Of a stretch of 64,000 nucleotides of DNA, positions 34,775 through 42,199 are shown piece by piece. A program made the position numbers and the translations under genes. A model generated the notes under the pieces. The model was not told the DNA's origin. It ran no database searches and saw nothing but the letters and a program-made list of their open reading frames with translations. Position 1 is the stretch's first letter, and every line of letters begins with the position of its first letter. The DNA is from Roseateles terrae (GTDB lineage: Bacteria > Pseudomonadota > Gammaproteobacteria > Burkholderiales > Burkholderiaceae_C): positions 372,001 through 436,000 of the forward strand of contig NZ_JACHXO010000004.1 in assembly GCF_014192155.1 (NCBI RefSeq), given 5' to 3'.

Positions 34775-34807
34775 AAGGGGCCCGCGAAAGCGGCGCCCCT
34801 TTTTTTC
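34775..34807 (+). terminator. Rho-independent terminator after the EF-G fragment
   Basis: AGGGGCCCGC-GAAA-GCGGCGCCCCT forms a GC-rich stem with one mismatch region and a GAAA tetraloop, followed by TTTTTTT. It is oriented for plus-strand transcripts and may be the original fusA terminator kept with the fragment. The chemotaxis gene ends within a few bases on the other strand. Confidence 0.8.
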
Positions 34808-34808
34808 T

Positions 34809-36395
34809 TCATGAAGGAAAACTGATCGTGCCGGCCGGCCTCATGGGGGACGACTCCAACCGGAACGTGGCCACCACCTCCGAGAGTTGCCGCGCCTGGT
34901 TCTTCAGGCTTTCTGCCGCGGCGGCCGACTGCTCCACCAACGCTGCATTCTGCTGGGTCATCTGATCGAGCACCGTCACCGCAGCGCCGACCTCGCCGAT
35001 GCCCTGGCTCTGCCGATCGGCCGCTCGACTGATTTCACTGATGATGTCGCTCACCTTGCGCACCGAGGCCACCAGTTCACCCATGGTCTCGCCGGCATCC
35101 ACCACCTGCCGGCTGCCCCCTTCCACGCGATCGACCGATTCGCCGATCAAGGCCTTGATCTCCTTCGCCGCTTCGGCACTGCGCTGCGCCAGCCCCCGCA
35201 CCTCGCTGGCCACCACTGCAAAGCCGCGTCCCTGCTCGCCGGCCCGGGCCGCTTCCACGGCGGCATTCAGGGCCAGGATGTTGGTCTGGAACGCAATGCT
35301 GTCGATCACGCCGGTGATGTCCGAAATCTTCCGGGACGACTGGTTGATGTCGCCCATGGTCTGCACCACCTGACCCACCATCTGGCCGCCCCGGTCGGCA
35401 ACGGTGGATGCGGAGGTCGCCAGATCGCGGGCCTGCAATGCGGCTTCTGCGCTGTGCCTCACCGTGCTCGTCAGCTCTTCCATCGAGGCCGCCGTCTCCT
35501 GGAGGTTGGAGGCTGTCTGCTCGGTGCGCTGACTCAGGTCCAGATTGCCGGTTGCCACTTCATCGCTGGCGATGCGGATGCTTTCCGCGCTTTGGCGCAC
35601 CTGCCCAACGATCTCGCGCAATGCGCTCTGCATGTCGGCGAGTGTGCGCATGAAGGTGGCGACTTCATCACGCCCCTGAACCACGATGTCCGCGCTGAGG
35701 TCGCCCAGCGCAATCCGCTTGGCCACCTCGGAAGCCCTGCCCAGCGGTGTGAGGATGGATCGCACCATGGCCAGCATCAGGACACCGACCAGCACCACAA
35801 CGAGCACCAGGACTGCCAGTCGGATCTTCGATTGCATCGAGGCGGAGGCATGGTCCGCCTCGCGCTCGGCGGTCACGGCGGCCTGGGTGTCTTCGACCCA
35901 TTTGTTGAACACGCTGCGCGCCGTATCGAGATCTGCCTGCGCCTGGCCGGCATAGGCGAATGCGGCGGACGGATCCATCTTGGCATCCACGACCTGCTGA
36001 AGGATGTCGGCCAGCGGTTTGACATGCGCTTCGAAGCCTGCGACCGCTGGCGCCAACGCCTGCTCGCGCTCCGGGGTGGTCATGACGGCCTTGAGCTGAC
36101 TGCGCATGTCCGCGACCGTCTTCTTCCACTGGTTGTGGTGCTCACCCGCCTCGTTGGTGTTGTTCCCATTGAGCATCACCGACTGTTCCAGCCGCTGGAT
36201 GCGCTCCAGCGATGCGAGGATGCGGGCAGTGTCCTGGGCGGTGACGCTCTGTCGGTCGAGCAGATCCGAAGAACGGCTCTGGACGTGATCCATGCTGATG
36301 GCAGACCAGGCGCCCAGGCCAACGATCAGCAGGCATAGCAGCACCGTACTACCCAGCAGGCGCTGCCGAATGGAAAGGTCGCGGAGGAATCTCAT
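34809..36395 (-). CDS. Methyl-accepting chemotaxis protein
   Basis: A 528-residue product. Transmembrane helix 1 lies near residues 12-34, then a periplasmic four-helix-bundle-like sensor of about 150 residues, and transmembrane helix 2 near 190-212. HAMP follows ([20 protein letters not shown]), then the MA signalling domain with its conserved tip ([20 protein letters not shown] then [20 protein letters not shown]). No C-terminal CheR-binding pentapeptide is visible (ends TISFPS). ATG 36395 begins the typical [13 protein letters not shown] leader; the longer open frame upstream is a shadow. Ligand unknown. Confidence 0.93.
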   Translation of the reverse strand: MRFLRDLSIRQRLLGSTVLLCLLIVGLGAWSAISMDHVQSRSSDLLDRQSVTAQDTARILASLERIQRLEQSVMLNGNNTNEAGEHHNQWKKTVADMRSQLKAVMTTPEREQALAPAVAGFEAHVKPLADILQQVVDAKMDPSAAFAYAGQAQADLDTARSVFNKWVEDTQAAVTAEREADHASASMQSKIRLAVLVLVVVLVGVLMLAMVRSILTPLGRASEVAKRIALGDLSADIVVQGRDEVATFMRTLADMQSALREIVGQVRQSAESIRIASDEVATGNLDLSQRTEQTASNLQETAASMEELTSTVRHSAEAALQARDLATSASTVADRGGQMVGQVVQTMGDINQSSRKISDITGVIDSIAFQTNILALNAAVEAARAGEQGRGFAVVASEVRGLAQRSAEAAKEIKALIGESVDRVEGGSRQVVDAGETMGELVASVRKVSDIISEISRAADRQSQGIGEVGAAVTVLDQMTQQNAALVEQSAAAAESLKNQARQLSEVVATFRLESSPMRPAGTISFPS

Positions 36396-36899
36396 GGGAG
36401 CCAGGCCTCTCTGCAGTGATCGGGCTTCCCGCCAACGCAGGGGCGCTGGGACGGGAGACCTCTGAGGCTGATTCTGCGCCTGAGGATTGCCGCAGTGCAG
36501 CAGCTCACGCGGACGGACTGTGAAATGCTTCCCACGGTCCACAAGGTGAAATCCCTGTGGTAGCGGGACCGTCAGCCGAGGCGCAAGGCGGACGCCGACC
36601 TTGTGGCACGCAAGTGGCGGAGGAGTGCCGCAGGGAGGTTTCGCTGCACTTGATTGCTTCGCCTGGCAGCGAAGCCCTTCGCGCGGCGCTGACGAATCCC
36701 GCTGAACGTCTGAAAGATGGACACCATCGTCCACTCCTGGGGCTTTCCCATGACCGACCGCAGCATTCGTTCATCCAGGGGATACAGCTTTTCTGACCCG
36801 TCCTCTGTCTCGAATACTTCCGCCAGCACCACCCCGGCAGCGGACAGGCATCGTCGCTCAAGCTCGATGCCGACATCGTCGTCCACGACCGCCACGGCG
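36396..36899. other. Region upstream of chemotaxis gene; one doubtful ORF
   Basis: About 500 bases with no gene I can support. A minus-strand frame (36572-36895, 107 aa, starting MAVVDDDVGIELERRCLSAA) has natural-looking composition in its first half but no Shine-Dalgarno or recognised motif. A plus-strand frame opposite it (from 36717) is Ser/Thr-rich and reads like antisense. If the minus frame is real it would be divergent from the gene at 36900. Confidence 0.4.
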
Positions 36900-37652
36900 A
36901 TGCGAAGCGTGGCGCAGAATGGCGTGCTGTCTCAGCTCTCCATGCGCGAGCAGCATATGGGCTATACGCCGTCGCACGACGGGCGCAATCAGAGCTCCCG
37001 CGTCGCGCTGACCCGGGTACCGGGCGGACAGGCGCTCGGCGCCCCGGAGCGGCACGCCGCCGCTCATGAGACCATGCATGCACCGCACTTTGGCGCATTG
37101 ACGGTGGCCCTGGAACGTCAGCATCAGGAACTCGACACACGGCCCTTGCCGTTGTCGGCGGACCAAGAGGCTCAGATTGCGCAGTTGCCGCCAGACTTTC
37201 AGGCATCGGCGCGGCGCATGCTGGGCGGTGAGCAGGGTCTCTCGCCCGCCGGGCGTGCGGAGGCGGAGCGTCGCATGGCCAACACCTTCATGATGACGGC
37301 GCGCAATGGCGCACCTCCGGCCCATGGAGCGAGCCCTTACGAGGAGTCAGCGCCGTCGATCCGGCCGGAGTCATTCAACTCGATGCTGGTGCCGCCGCAC
37401 CTGGCGTCTCAAGCACATATGGTGCAGATGGACATGCGCCGCGCCGGACGGCCGATGCCGCCCGTGCAGGTGGTGCCGATGGAGCCGATGGCGGTGGCAC
37501 CGCAGTACAACGCACAGAACGGGGCGCCGGTGACCATTCCGTCGGGCATTCAAGCGCCAGGGTATGGGAATGCGGTGTTCGGGCAGACGCGAGAGGCGGG
37601 AGTGGATACGCATCTGGTGCGGGTGCCGCCGGAGTTTCCGCCGCATCGATAA
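36900..37652 (+). CDS. Hypothetical protein, Pro/Met/Gln-rich C-terminus
   Basis: A 250-residue product if started at ATG 36900; the frame is open from 36717. No transmembrane segment or signal peptide. Residues about 60-140 contain QHQELDTRPLPLSADQEAQI then QLPPDFQASARRML, which reads like a helical domain. The last 90 residues are rich in Pro, Met and Gln (RRAGRPMPPVQVVPMEPMAV), likely disordered. Codon third positions are GC-rich as in its neighbours. I do not recognise a family, and the start is uncertain. Confidence 0.55.
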   Translation: MRSVAQNGVLSQLSMREQHMGYTPSHDGRNQSSRVALTRVPGGQALGAPERHAAAHETMHAPHFGALTVALERQHQELDTRPLPLSADQEAQIAQLPPDFQASARRMLGGEQGLSPAGRAEAERRMANTFMMTARNGAPPAHGASPYEESAPSIRPESFNSMLVPPHLASQAHMVQMDMRRAGRPMPPVQVVPMEPMAVAPQYNAQNGAPVTIPSGIQAPGYGNAVFGQTREAGVDTHLVRVPPEFPPHR

Positions 37653-37729
37653 GGGCGGCGTTGGGGGCATTTGGTCAGCGGTCGACGCGATCCCTGCGAA
37701 GTGGGCGCAGCGCTCGACCGTCGTCCTCG

Positions 37730-38089
37730 TCAATGAACCGGGGCCTTCCAGCGCTTCAGCGAGTTGGCGATGAGGATGAAGCCCAGGATGCTGCCGATGG
37801 GCGTAGCAATCAGCAGCGGCAGCGCGAGCAATACGCTGAACGGCCGTGCCCAATCCTTTTGCTGGTCTGCGGCATTGCTGAGTACCCAATGCGTGCCGGC
37901 CAGCACCACGAAGAAGGACATGGGATAGAACGAGGAGAGGCTGACGGGTTCTCTCGACAACCAGAACGAGATAAGAATGAGCACCACGAACGCCGAGTAG
38001 AGACAGGCGGCAAACTTGTGAGTGCCCGAGACCCGGCCTGACGCATGAGGCCGCCACGTGGGGCGACTGTTGTCGAAGCTCCCTTGCAT
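37730..38089 (-). CDS. Hypothetical membrane protein (119 aa)
   Basis: ATG 38089 is preceded by AAGGGA, and the product starts MQGSFDNSRPTWRPHASGRV. Three hydrophobic segments follow: a first helix FAACLYSAFVVLILISFWL, a second around SSFYPMSFFVVLAGTHWVLS, and a third LLALPLLIATPIGSILGFIL before a basic tail. It resembles small three-helix inner-membrane proteins with no assigned function. The location just downstream of the toxin-immunity island, in the same direction, leaves open that it belongs to it, but its composition is host-like. Confidence 0.7.
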   Translation of the reverse strand: MQGSFDNSRPTWRPHASGRVSGTHKFAACLYSAFVVLILISFWLSREPVSLSSFYPMSFFVVLAGTHWVLSNAADQQKDWARPFSVLLALPLLIATPIGSILGFILIANSLKRWKAPVH

Positions 38090-38299
38090 TGATTGTTTCC
38101 CTTGCGAACGATGTGCGGCGGATGTCCCGCGTGGGCGAATTAGACCGGCTGGGTCCAATGACGCGCATCGCTACAAGGTGCAAAGAGGGGAACAATCTGA
38201 CGGAATGGGGCTCCGTGTTGGCTGGCACATGGTCCTGCCGCGCTGAAACGGCGAATCAGTCTGGTCAGTTCGATTGAAGTGGTCGATCTGAGTGGTCGC

Positions 38300-38347
38300 C
38301 ATAGCGGCGGGCGACCTTGATCACAATTCCATCACTCGACCAAGAGA
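38300..38347 (-). pseudogene. Remnant of a family C immunity gene
   Basis: Read on the minus strand, 38347-38315 matches the LWSKDEIVIKV segment of the family C gene at 41594-42079 nearly base for base (TGATCAAGG preserved) but is followed by unrelated codons and lacks everything else. The surrounding 38090-38429 stretch otherwise holds no gene. It occupies the position expected for family C downstream of a family B gene. Confidence 0.55.
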
Positions 38348-38359
38348 GTTGCGTTGCCG

Positions 38360-39290
38360 CTGGATCGGAAAATTCATTGACCCAACCGATCCTGCTCAGG
38401 TGAAACGGACGACATCTGGCCATGACGATTTATTCGTCTCGCACCGACCGCCATGTACCGGGCGCCAGGACTTTCACGCGGATAAGTCGGTTGTCCACAT
38501 TACTGTAGAGCACGTGCAGCGTGAAATCAGGTAGGTCCCAAACTCCGTAACCAGTCAAGGCAGTGTCGGCCTGTTGAAGGGGTGCGATGTTTAGCTTGTG
38601 GAACAGCTGCTCAGGGCTGTCTTCGAAAGCCAATCCAGCCGGCAATTCTCCTCTCCATCCCGAACCCTCTTGGTCACGGTTCCGATGAAAGGTCACGGAA
38701 CGCAATACGGGGTCGATGCCGTCCGACTCAGTCTTCAGGGTTAGTCCGCACGCCGGATTGAGGTCAACTTCACCCTCGTCCCGCGCCTCTGCAGTATGTT
38801 GTCTCGACCAGGAGCCAAGCGGCCAAATGCTGGCAAATGAAGGATTGGCAACGGACTCCCCCAAGGCCTGCAGCAGATCTTGCAGCGGTGGTGGAGGCAT
38901 GGCAGTTGTCGGGTCCAAGGGGTCAGGCAGTCTCCTGCAGACGACCCGGACTATCGATGTGCCGTCGTCTGAATAGACGACCGTTAACCGGTAGCCCGGA
39001 ACGTCCCAAGCATCCGTCAAATGGGAATGTCTGGAACTTTCGAATTCGCTGAGATGTGCTCGGGCTTGCGTACGTCCGTCTTCCCATCGAAGTCCAAAAG
39101 GCATGGCGCCATGAAATCGCTGAACATCAGCGTGGCCAGAATACAAATACAGCTGTGCCAGTGTCATGTGGCCATGGCCCCAACGGAAGCGCGCCGCGCC
39201 GGCGTTGTACTCTGAATCAACAAATCCCAGCTCTAGCCCCTTTCGCCGTACCAGCACCCAGTCGTAATAACTAATCTCTCCTGACTCAGG
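38360..39290 (-). repeat. Large direct repeat, distal copy (family B gene and its 3' flank)
   Basis: This stretch and 44080-45010 are nearly identical over long runs, including about 70 bases beyond the stop codons (CTATTCGTCTxGCACCGACC and the TTGACCCAACCGAT block). Divergence is concentrated at the 5' end of the genes. A segmental duplication within the island explains it. Confidence 0.85.
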
Positions 39291-39404
39291 ATGCCTTGGC
39301 CGATCGAGCGTATTAAGCTCGGACCAGAGCAATTTATCTTCAAGCATTTCGCTTGAAAGGCCGAGATATGAAAGCAGTCTTTCAGAATTTAACGCGGCAT
39401 TCAT
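38430..39404 (-). CDS. Putative immunity protein, family B (distal copy)
   Basis: A 324-residue soluble protein, near-identical to that at 44148-45122 apart from the first 40 residues. It has two tandem modules: the first ends FHGAMPFGLRWEDGRTQ with WDVPGYRLTVVYSDDG, and the second has WRGELPAGLAFEDSPEQLF with WDLPDFTLHVLYSNVD. It sits 15 bases downstream of a family A gene and behind a decayed toxin, repeating the intact order toxin-A-B. An immunity role is inferred from position and duplication. GC is lower than in the flanking core genome. Confidence 0.8.
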   Translation of the reverse strand: MNAALNSERLLSYLGLSSEMLEDKLLWSELNTLDRPRHPESGEISYYDWVLVRRKGLELGFVDSEYNAGAARFRWGHGHMTLAQLYLYSGHADVQRFHGAMPFGLRWEDGRTQARAHLSEFESSRHSHLTDAWDVPGYRLTVVYSDDGTSIVRVVCRRLPDPLDPTTAMPPPPLQDLLQALGESVANPSFASIWPLGSWSRQHTAEARDEGEVDLNPACGLTLKTESDGIDPVLRSVTFHRNRDQEGSGWRGELPAGLAFEDSPEQLFHKLNIAPLQQADTALTGYGVWDLPDFTLHVLYSNVDNRLIRVKVLAPGTWRSVRDE

Positions 39405-39419
39405 AAAAACCTAGAACAC

Positions 39420-39887
39420 TTAATCATCTGAAACGGGCAGCTGAAAGCTATATGACTTCGAATACCCGTCATCATTAAAGTTCGCAAAAATTGCGTAATC
39501 CGAAAGATTCCAGCGTGCCTTTGCCAAGTCCTCATCAAACCAATCGAGCTTGCCAATTGACGAGGACAGCTGCTCCAAGGTCGCGCCAAACTGCAAACCG
39601 ATCGGCAATATTCCAACAAATGCAGCAAAGTCCGGATCATCAGCTCCGTAAAGACGGATGTTCTTTAGAACCAGTGCACCTTCCGGGTAAGTTCTACGGG
39701 GATCATCTAGATAACGCTCGCCCGTCAAGGTAATTTCAATACCCAAATCATTACGACTCAAGTAAGTACTCATTGAGTCCTTGGGGAGACGCGGTTCATC
39801 AGAGAATCCCAGGGCTGCAAGAAACCCAACCAACTGCGTTTCTGGATAATAAGCACCAAGGAGCGAAGTTACATCAGAGAGGTTCAT
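39420..39887 (-). CDS. Putative immunity protein, family A (distal copy)
   Basis: A 155-residue soluble acidic protein, homologous over its whole length to 45141-45608 (shared GIEITLTGERYLDDP / GVEITLTGERYLDNP and DEDLAKARWNLSDYA). Its ATG directly abuts the stop of toxin remnant 3 (TAA-ATG), the same junction as between the intact toxin and its family A gene. This strict linkage suggests family A is the cognate immunity protein for the C-terminal toxin domain. No catalytic motif is visible. Confidence 0.8.
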   Translation of the reverse strand: MNLSDVTSLLGAYYPETQLVGFLAALGFSDEPRLPKDSMSTYLSRNDLGIEITLTGERYLDDPRRTYPEGALVLKNIRLYGADDPDFAAFVGILPIGLQFGATLEQLSSSIGKLDWFDEDLAKARWNLSDYAIFANFNDDGYSKSYSFQLPVSDD

Positions 39888-40060
39888 TTATTTCCGTCCA
39901 ACTGTCTTAAAAATATTCTTGATGGCGACATCAAAGTCCCCCGCAAGACCCTTGGAGTCTACGGCAGCTTCCGAGAGATTTTGTCCATGTGTAGGGCTAT
40001 GATCGATATGTGCCTGCCGAGGAATAGCGAACGAAGTTCCGCCAGTTCTGGATGTTCAGG
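39888..40060 (-). pseudogene. Toxin remnant 3 (C-terminal end of nuclease-type toxin)
   Basis: Minus-strand translation gives FAIPRQAHIDHSPTHGQNLS, continuing EAAVDSKGLAG and ending DFDVAIKNIFKTVGRK. It matches the end of the intact toxin (IAIPRRAHIDHSPTYGQTS, IDSKNLAGS, DFDAALKKILTAHGKK) with an internal deletion after LAG. A one-base shift separates QNWRN from SFAIPR, so the conserved Asn-Trp part is out of frame. Nothing upstream supplies a start. It sits immediately before a family A gene. Between 40061 and 40181 a short frame with LGAPSEVPETQSVW recalls the immunity module, but this is too weak to call. Confidence 0.75.
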
Positions 40061-40181
40061 GCGGTCAAGCGAATTCAAAATGACCAGACGGATTGGGTCT
40101 CGGGAACCTCACTTGGCGCGCCAAGATATCGATTAAAGTGTGGGAATATAAACTGGAGTCCATAGTGGCAAGCCGCGGAGA

Positions 40182-40443
40182 TCAATCGTCTACGACAGGA
40201 GGCTGAAAGCTATATATGTCTGAGCGACCCGCCTCGTCAAAATCGGCGAATATTGAATGATCGGAAAGGTCCCAGCGTGCTTTTGCCAGGTCCTCGTCCG
40301 AGATCATGGCGAATGACGTACGTGCTAGTGGAGTCTCTAGGGAGCTTCGGCGTTTCAGCAAAGCCTAGGTCGCTGAGGAATTTTACGAGGCGTGCTTCCG
40401 GATAATAAGAACCAAGAAGTGAAATTATTTCGGAGAAGTTCAC
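40182..40443 (-). pseudogene. Family A immunity copy with its middle deleted
   Basis: A GTG start at 40443 begins MNFSEIISLLGSYYPEARLV then FLSDLGFAETPKLPRDSTST, clearly family A. After HDLG the sequence jumps to the C-terminal codons DEDLAKARWDLSDHSIFADF, but in another frame, ending GRSDIYSFQPPVVDD at TGA 40182. About 80 codons are missing and the ends are joined out of frame, so an intact protein cannot be made. The start overlaps the toxin remnant 2 stop (GTGA). Confidence 0.8.
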
Positions 40444-40892
40444 TTTATTCCTTTCCTTGCCTTAAGAAGTTCTTTTGGAGCCTTGTCGAAATCCGCGTTA
40501 TCCATTCTTAATATACGCCGAGATGCACGCTGATATGCCTTTTCGCTCCCCCACTATGGAGCGCTTCTGCACTTCACTTAATGGCTTGCCAAAGTTAAGC
40601 TTTTGAGCTCTGGCCTTCCACGCCGCCTTGGACGGGATATGTCCACGATCGATTTTTCCATCACCTGTCTTTTTCTTTAATTCCCCATACTTGCCGAACT
40701 CCCCGCACTTCATCTCCCTTTTCGGCTTCGTCTTCTTGCCATCGCCTCCGCCTTTTCCGCCTGCGCCCGCCTCTGGCTCGACGTCCGGCGTCTTGGCATG
40801 TCGCGCTTCTTCCTCCGCCTTACGCAAACGCGCGGCATCTTCAGCCTCTTTCCCGACTCTTTTGGCCTTCGCGGCATCCTCAGCAACCCTGG
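40440..40892 (-). pseudogene. Toxin remnant 2 (PAAR effector C-terminal part, deleted and frameshifted)
   Basis: From 40892 the minus strand matches the intact effector: RVAEDAAKAKRVGKEAEDAA, the charged linker, then KCGEFGKYGELKKKTGDGKI and DRGHIPSKAAWKARAQKL. After VQKRSIVGE the frame runs to a premature stop at 40498, while a shifted frame reads AYQRASRRILRMDNADFDKA to a TGA at 40440. The IAIPRRAHIDHSPTYG segment is deleted. The conserved DRDHIPS has become DRGHIPS. The N-terminal PAAR part is replaced by an IS fragment at 40893. The molecule is very likely dead as a nuclease. Confidence 0.8.
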
Positions 40893-41322
40893 GTGGCGCG
40901 TGAGCAGTTCGATGCGCCGGAACAGGCGTTTTACGCCCGGCAGCCCGAGCGGAACGGCGGTCTGGTTTGTCACTCCGATAGGGGATCGCAATACGTCCGC
41001 ATCCGCTAAACGGAGAGGCTGTCAGAAACCGGCATCGAGCAGGCCGTGGGGAACAAGTTGGACTTCCCTGGCCGAGACCATTAATGCGCTCTACGAGGCC
41101 CAGTTGATCCATCGCCGGGCTCCGTGGAAGACCAAGGAGTCTGTGGAGTTCGCGACGCTCAAGTGGGCGTCCTGGTTTAACCATCATCGCCTGCTCGTGC
41201 CCCTCGGCCGCAACCCGCCGGCTGAGGCCGAGGCAAACTACTACCGGCAACTCGCCAATCGGGCTACCTTCGTAATGGCCTGATTTAACCCAAATGGCCT
41301 CCGCGGAACTCGGGTTGATTCA
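40893..41322 (+). mobile_element. IS3-family transposase remnant
   Basis: Plus-strand frames read REQFDAPEQAFYARQPERNG then GLVCHSDRGSQYVRIR, a stop, TERLSETGIEQAVGNK, and after a frame change LAETINALYEAQLIHRRAPW and HHRLLVPLGRNPPAEAEANY, ending in TGA 41281-41283. This is the C-terminal part of an IS3-group OrfB, keeping the second Asp (HSDRG) and the Glu (LAETIN) of the DDE triad. It has an in-frame stop, a small deletion at GNKLD, and no left half. Sequence beyond the stop (GGCCTCCGCGGAACTCGGG..TTCA) looks like the right terminal inverted repeat, ending near 41322. Confidence 0.88.
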
Positions 41323-41572
41323 CTTTCAGCGCTTGGATGGCAGCTGCGTAGAGCTCGAATCCATGTTCAGCAGACAAGTCAATCTCGCCGTACCGTGCCG
41401 CCTCCTCCAATTTCGACTCGTGGCCAACGGGCCGAAACGCCTCCAGTAATTCTGGAGTAGCCAAAGGCTTCCCAAGGGAAGCGATCACGCCATCAGGAGA
41501 AGGAATTCGGGGGTGGAGTTCACGTGCAGCGGATCGAATGACGAGCGCCTCTTCCGAAAGCACCGGAATCAA
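41285..41572 (-). pseudogene. Family D immunity fragment with IS-derived C-terminus
   Basis: The frame matches the middle of the 347-residue family D protein: LSEEALVIRSAARELHPRIP then SPDGVIASLGKP and YGEIDLSAEHGFELYAAAIQ. An in-frame TAA lies just upstream, so the N-terminal half and a start are gone. After ALKV the last residues (NQPEFRGGHLG) are encoded by the inverted-repeat end of the IS remnant rather than by family D sequence. It lies 21 bases downstream of the family C gene at 41594, matching the C-D order seen at 43928-42200. Confidence 0.75.
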
Positions 41573-41593
41573 TCTGGACGTGGGCGTTTAACG

Positions 41594-42079
41594 TCAATAC
41601 TTTCGCGGCAGCGAAAAAAGTACGTTTTTGACAATGGTTCCGCTCTTGTAATCAACCTTGATCACAATTTCATCCTTCGACCAAAGGTCCCAAGAAGTTG
41701 TACCATCAACCTGTTGGGTGGATTTAGGCGTCCCGAAAGCAGCGAGTGCCTCGTCGCGATTCCGAATTGGGCCGGTCGCATACGGGACTGCGCCCCCATA
41801 ACTCGACACCGAAGAAGATCCATTGGGATAATATATAACCCCATCCAGTGCATATTCGCCGCTACCGAGGGGGTCTCCATAGTCTTCAGAGAAGACTTCC
41901 CGCGGCACAAAGGCGAGCACTACACCTGCGTCGACCAAGTTGATGAAATCGGTAAGGATTTCCCTCATCTTTTTTGGCGAAAGTGAATCCACAGATCCAC
42001 CGTTTGCTTTAACAGCTTGACTCAGGGCCGTATCAGCATCCGTCATTCCCAACAACTTAACCAATTGATCAGCGTTCAT
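41594..42079 (-). CDS. Putative immunity protein, family C (second copy)
   Basis: A 161-residue soluble protein, clearly related to 43419-43928: shared SPKKMREILTDF / SPKKMREIISDF, YYPNGSSSVSSYGGAVPYAT and NRDEALAAFGTP. It ends with the recurring module (FGTP, WDLWSKDEIVIKVDY). The start ATG 42079 has only a weak GGGGG before it. It is intact, unlike the D copy behind it. Immunity role inferred from context. Its DNA is less GC-rich than the flanks. Confidence 0.78.
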   Translation of the reverse strand: MNADQLVKLLGMTDADTALSQAVKANGGSVDSLSPKKMREILTDFINLVDAGVVLAFVPREVFSEDYGDPLGSGEYALDGVIYYPNGSSSVSSYGGAVPYATGPIRNRDEALAAFGTPKSTQQVDGTTSWDLWSKDEIVIKVDYKSGTIVKNVLFSLPRKY

Positions 42080-42199
42080 AGAGGACCCCCTTATAAATTT
42101 CCGTGCGATTTAGGTCTACTGCTTCGAAGCGGAGCCTAAACCGTTTCTGTGCTGATTCGTGATGGACTATCGCTAAGGCAAGCAAGGTCGGTGGCCCGG

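Noticed and set aside
40061..40181. Possible additional immunity-module scrap (LGAPSEVPETQSVW)
   Set aside because: The stretch recalls the shared module, but it is too short and degenerate to separate from chance by eye.
40798..40980. Plus-strand extension of the IS3 ORF into toxin remnant 2
   Set aside because: The first part is antisense to the toxin linker; transposase similarity appears only from about 40893, and in different frames.
40893..41250. N-terminal part of the minus-strand frame ending at 40498 (250 aa in all)
   Set aside because: Antisense of the IS3 remnant; only the part after 40892 is toxin-derived.
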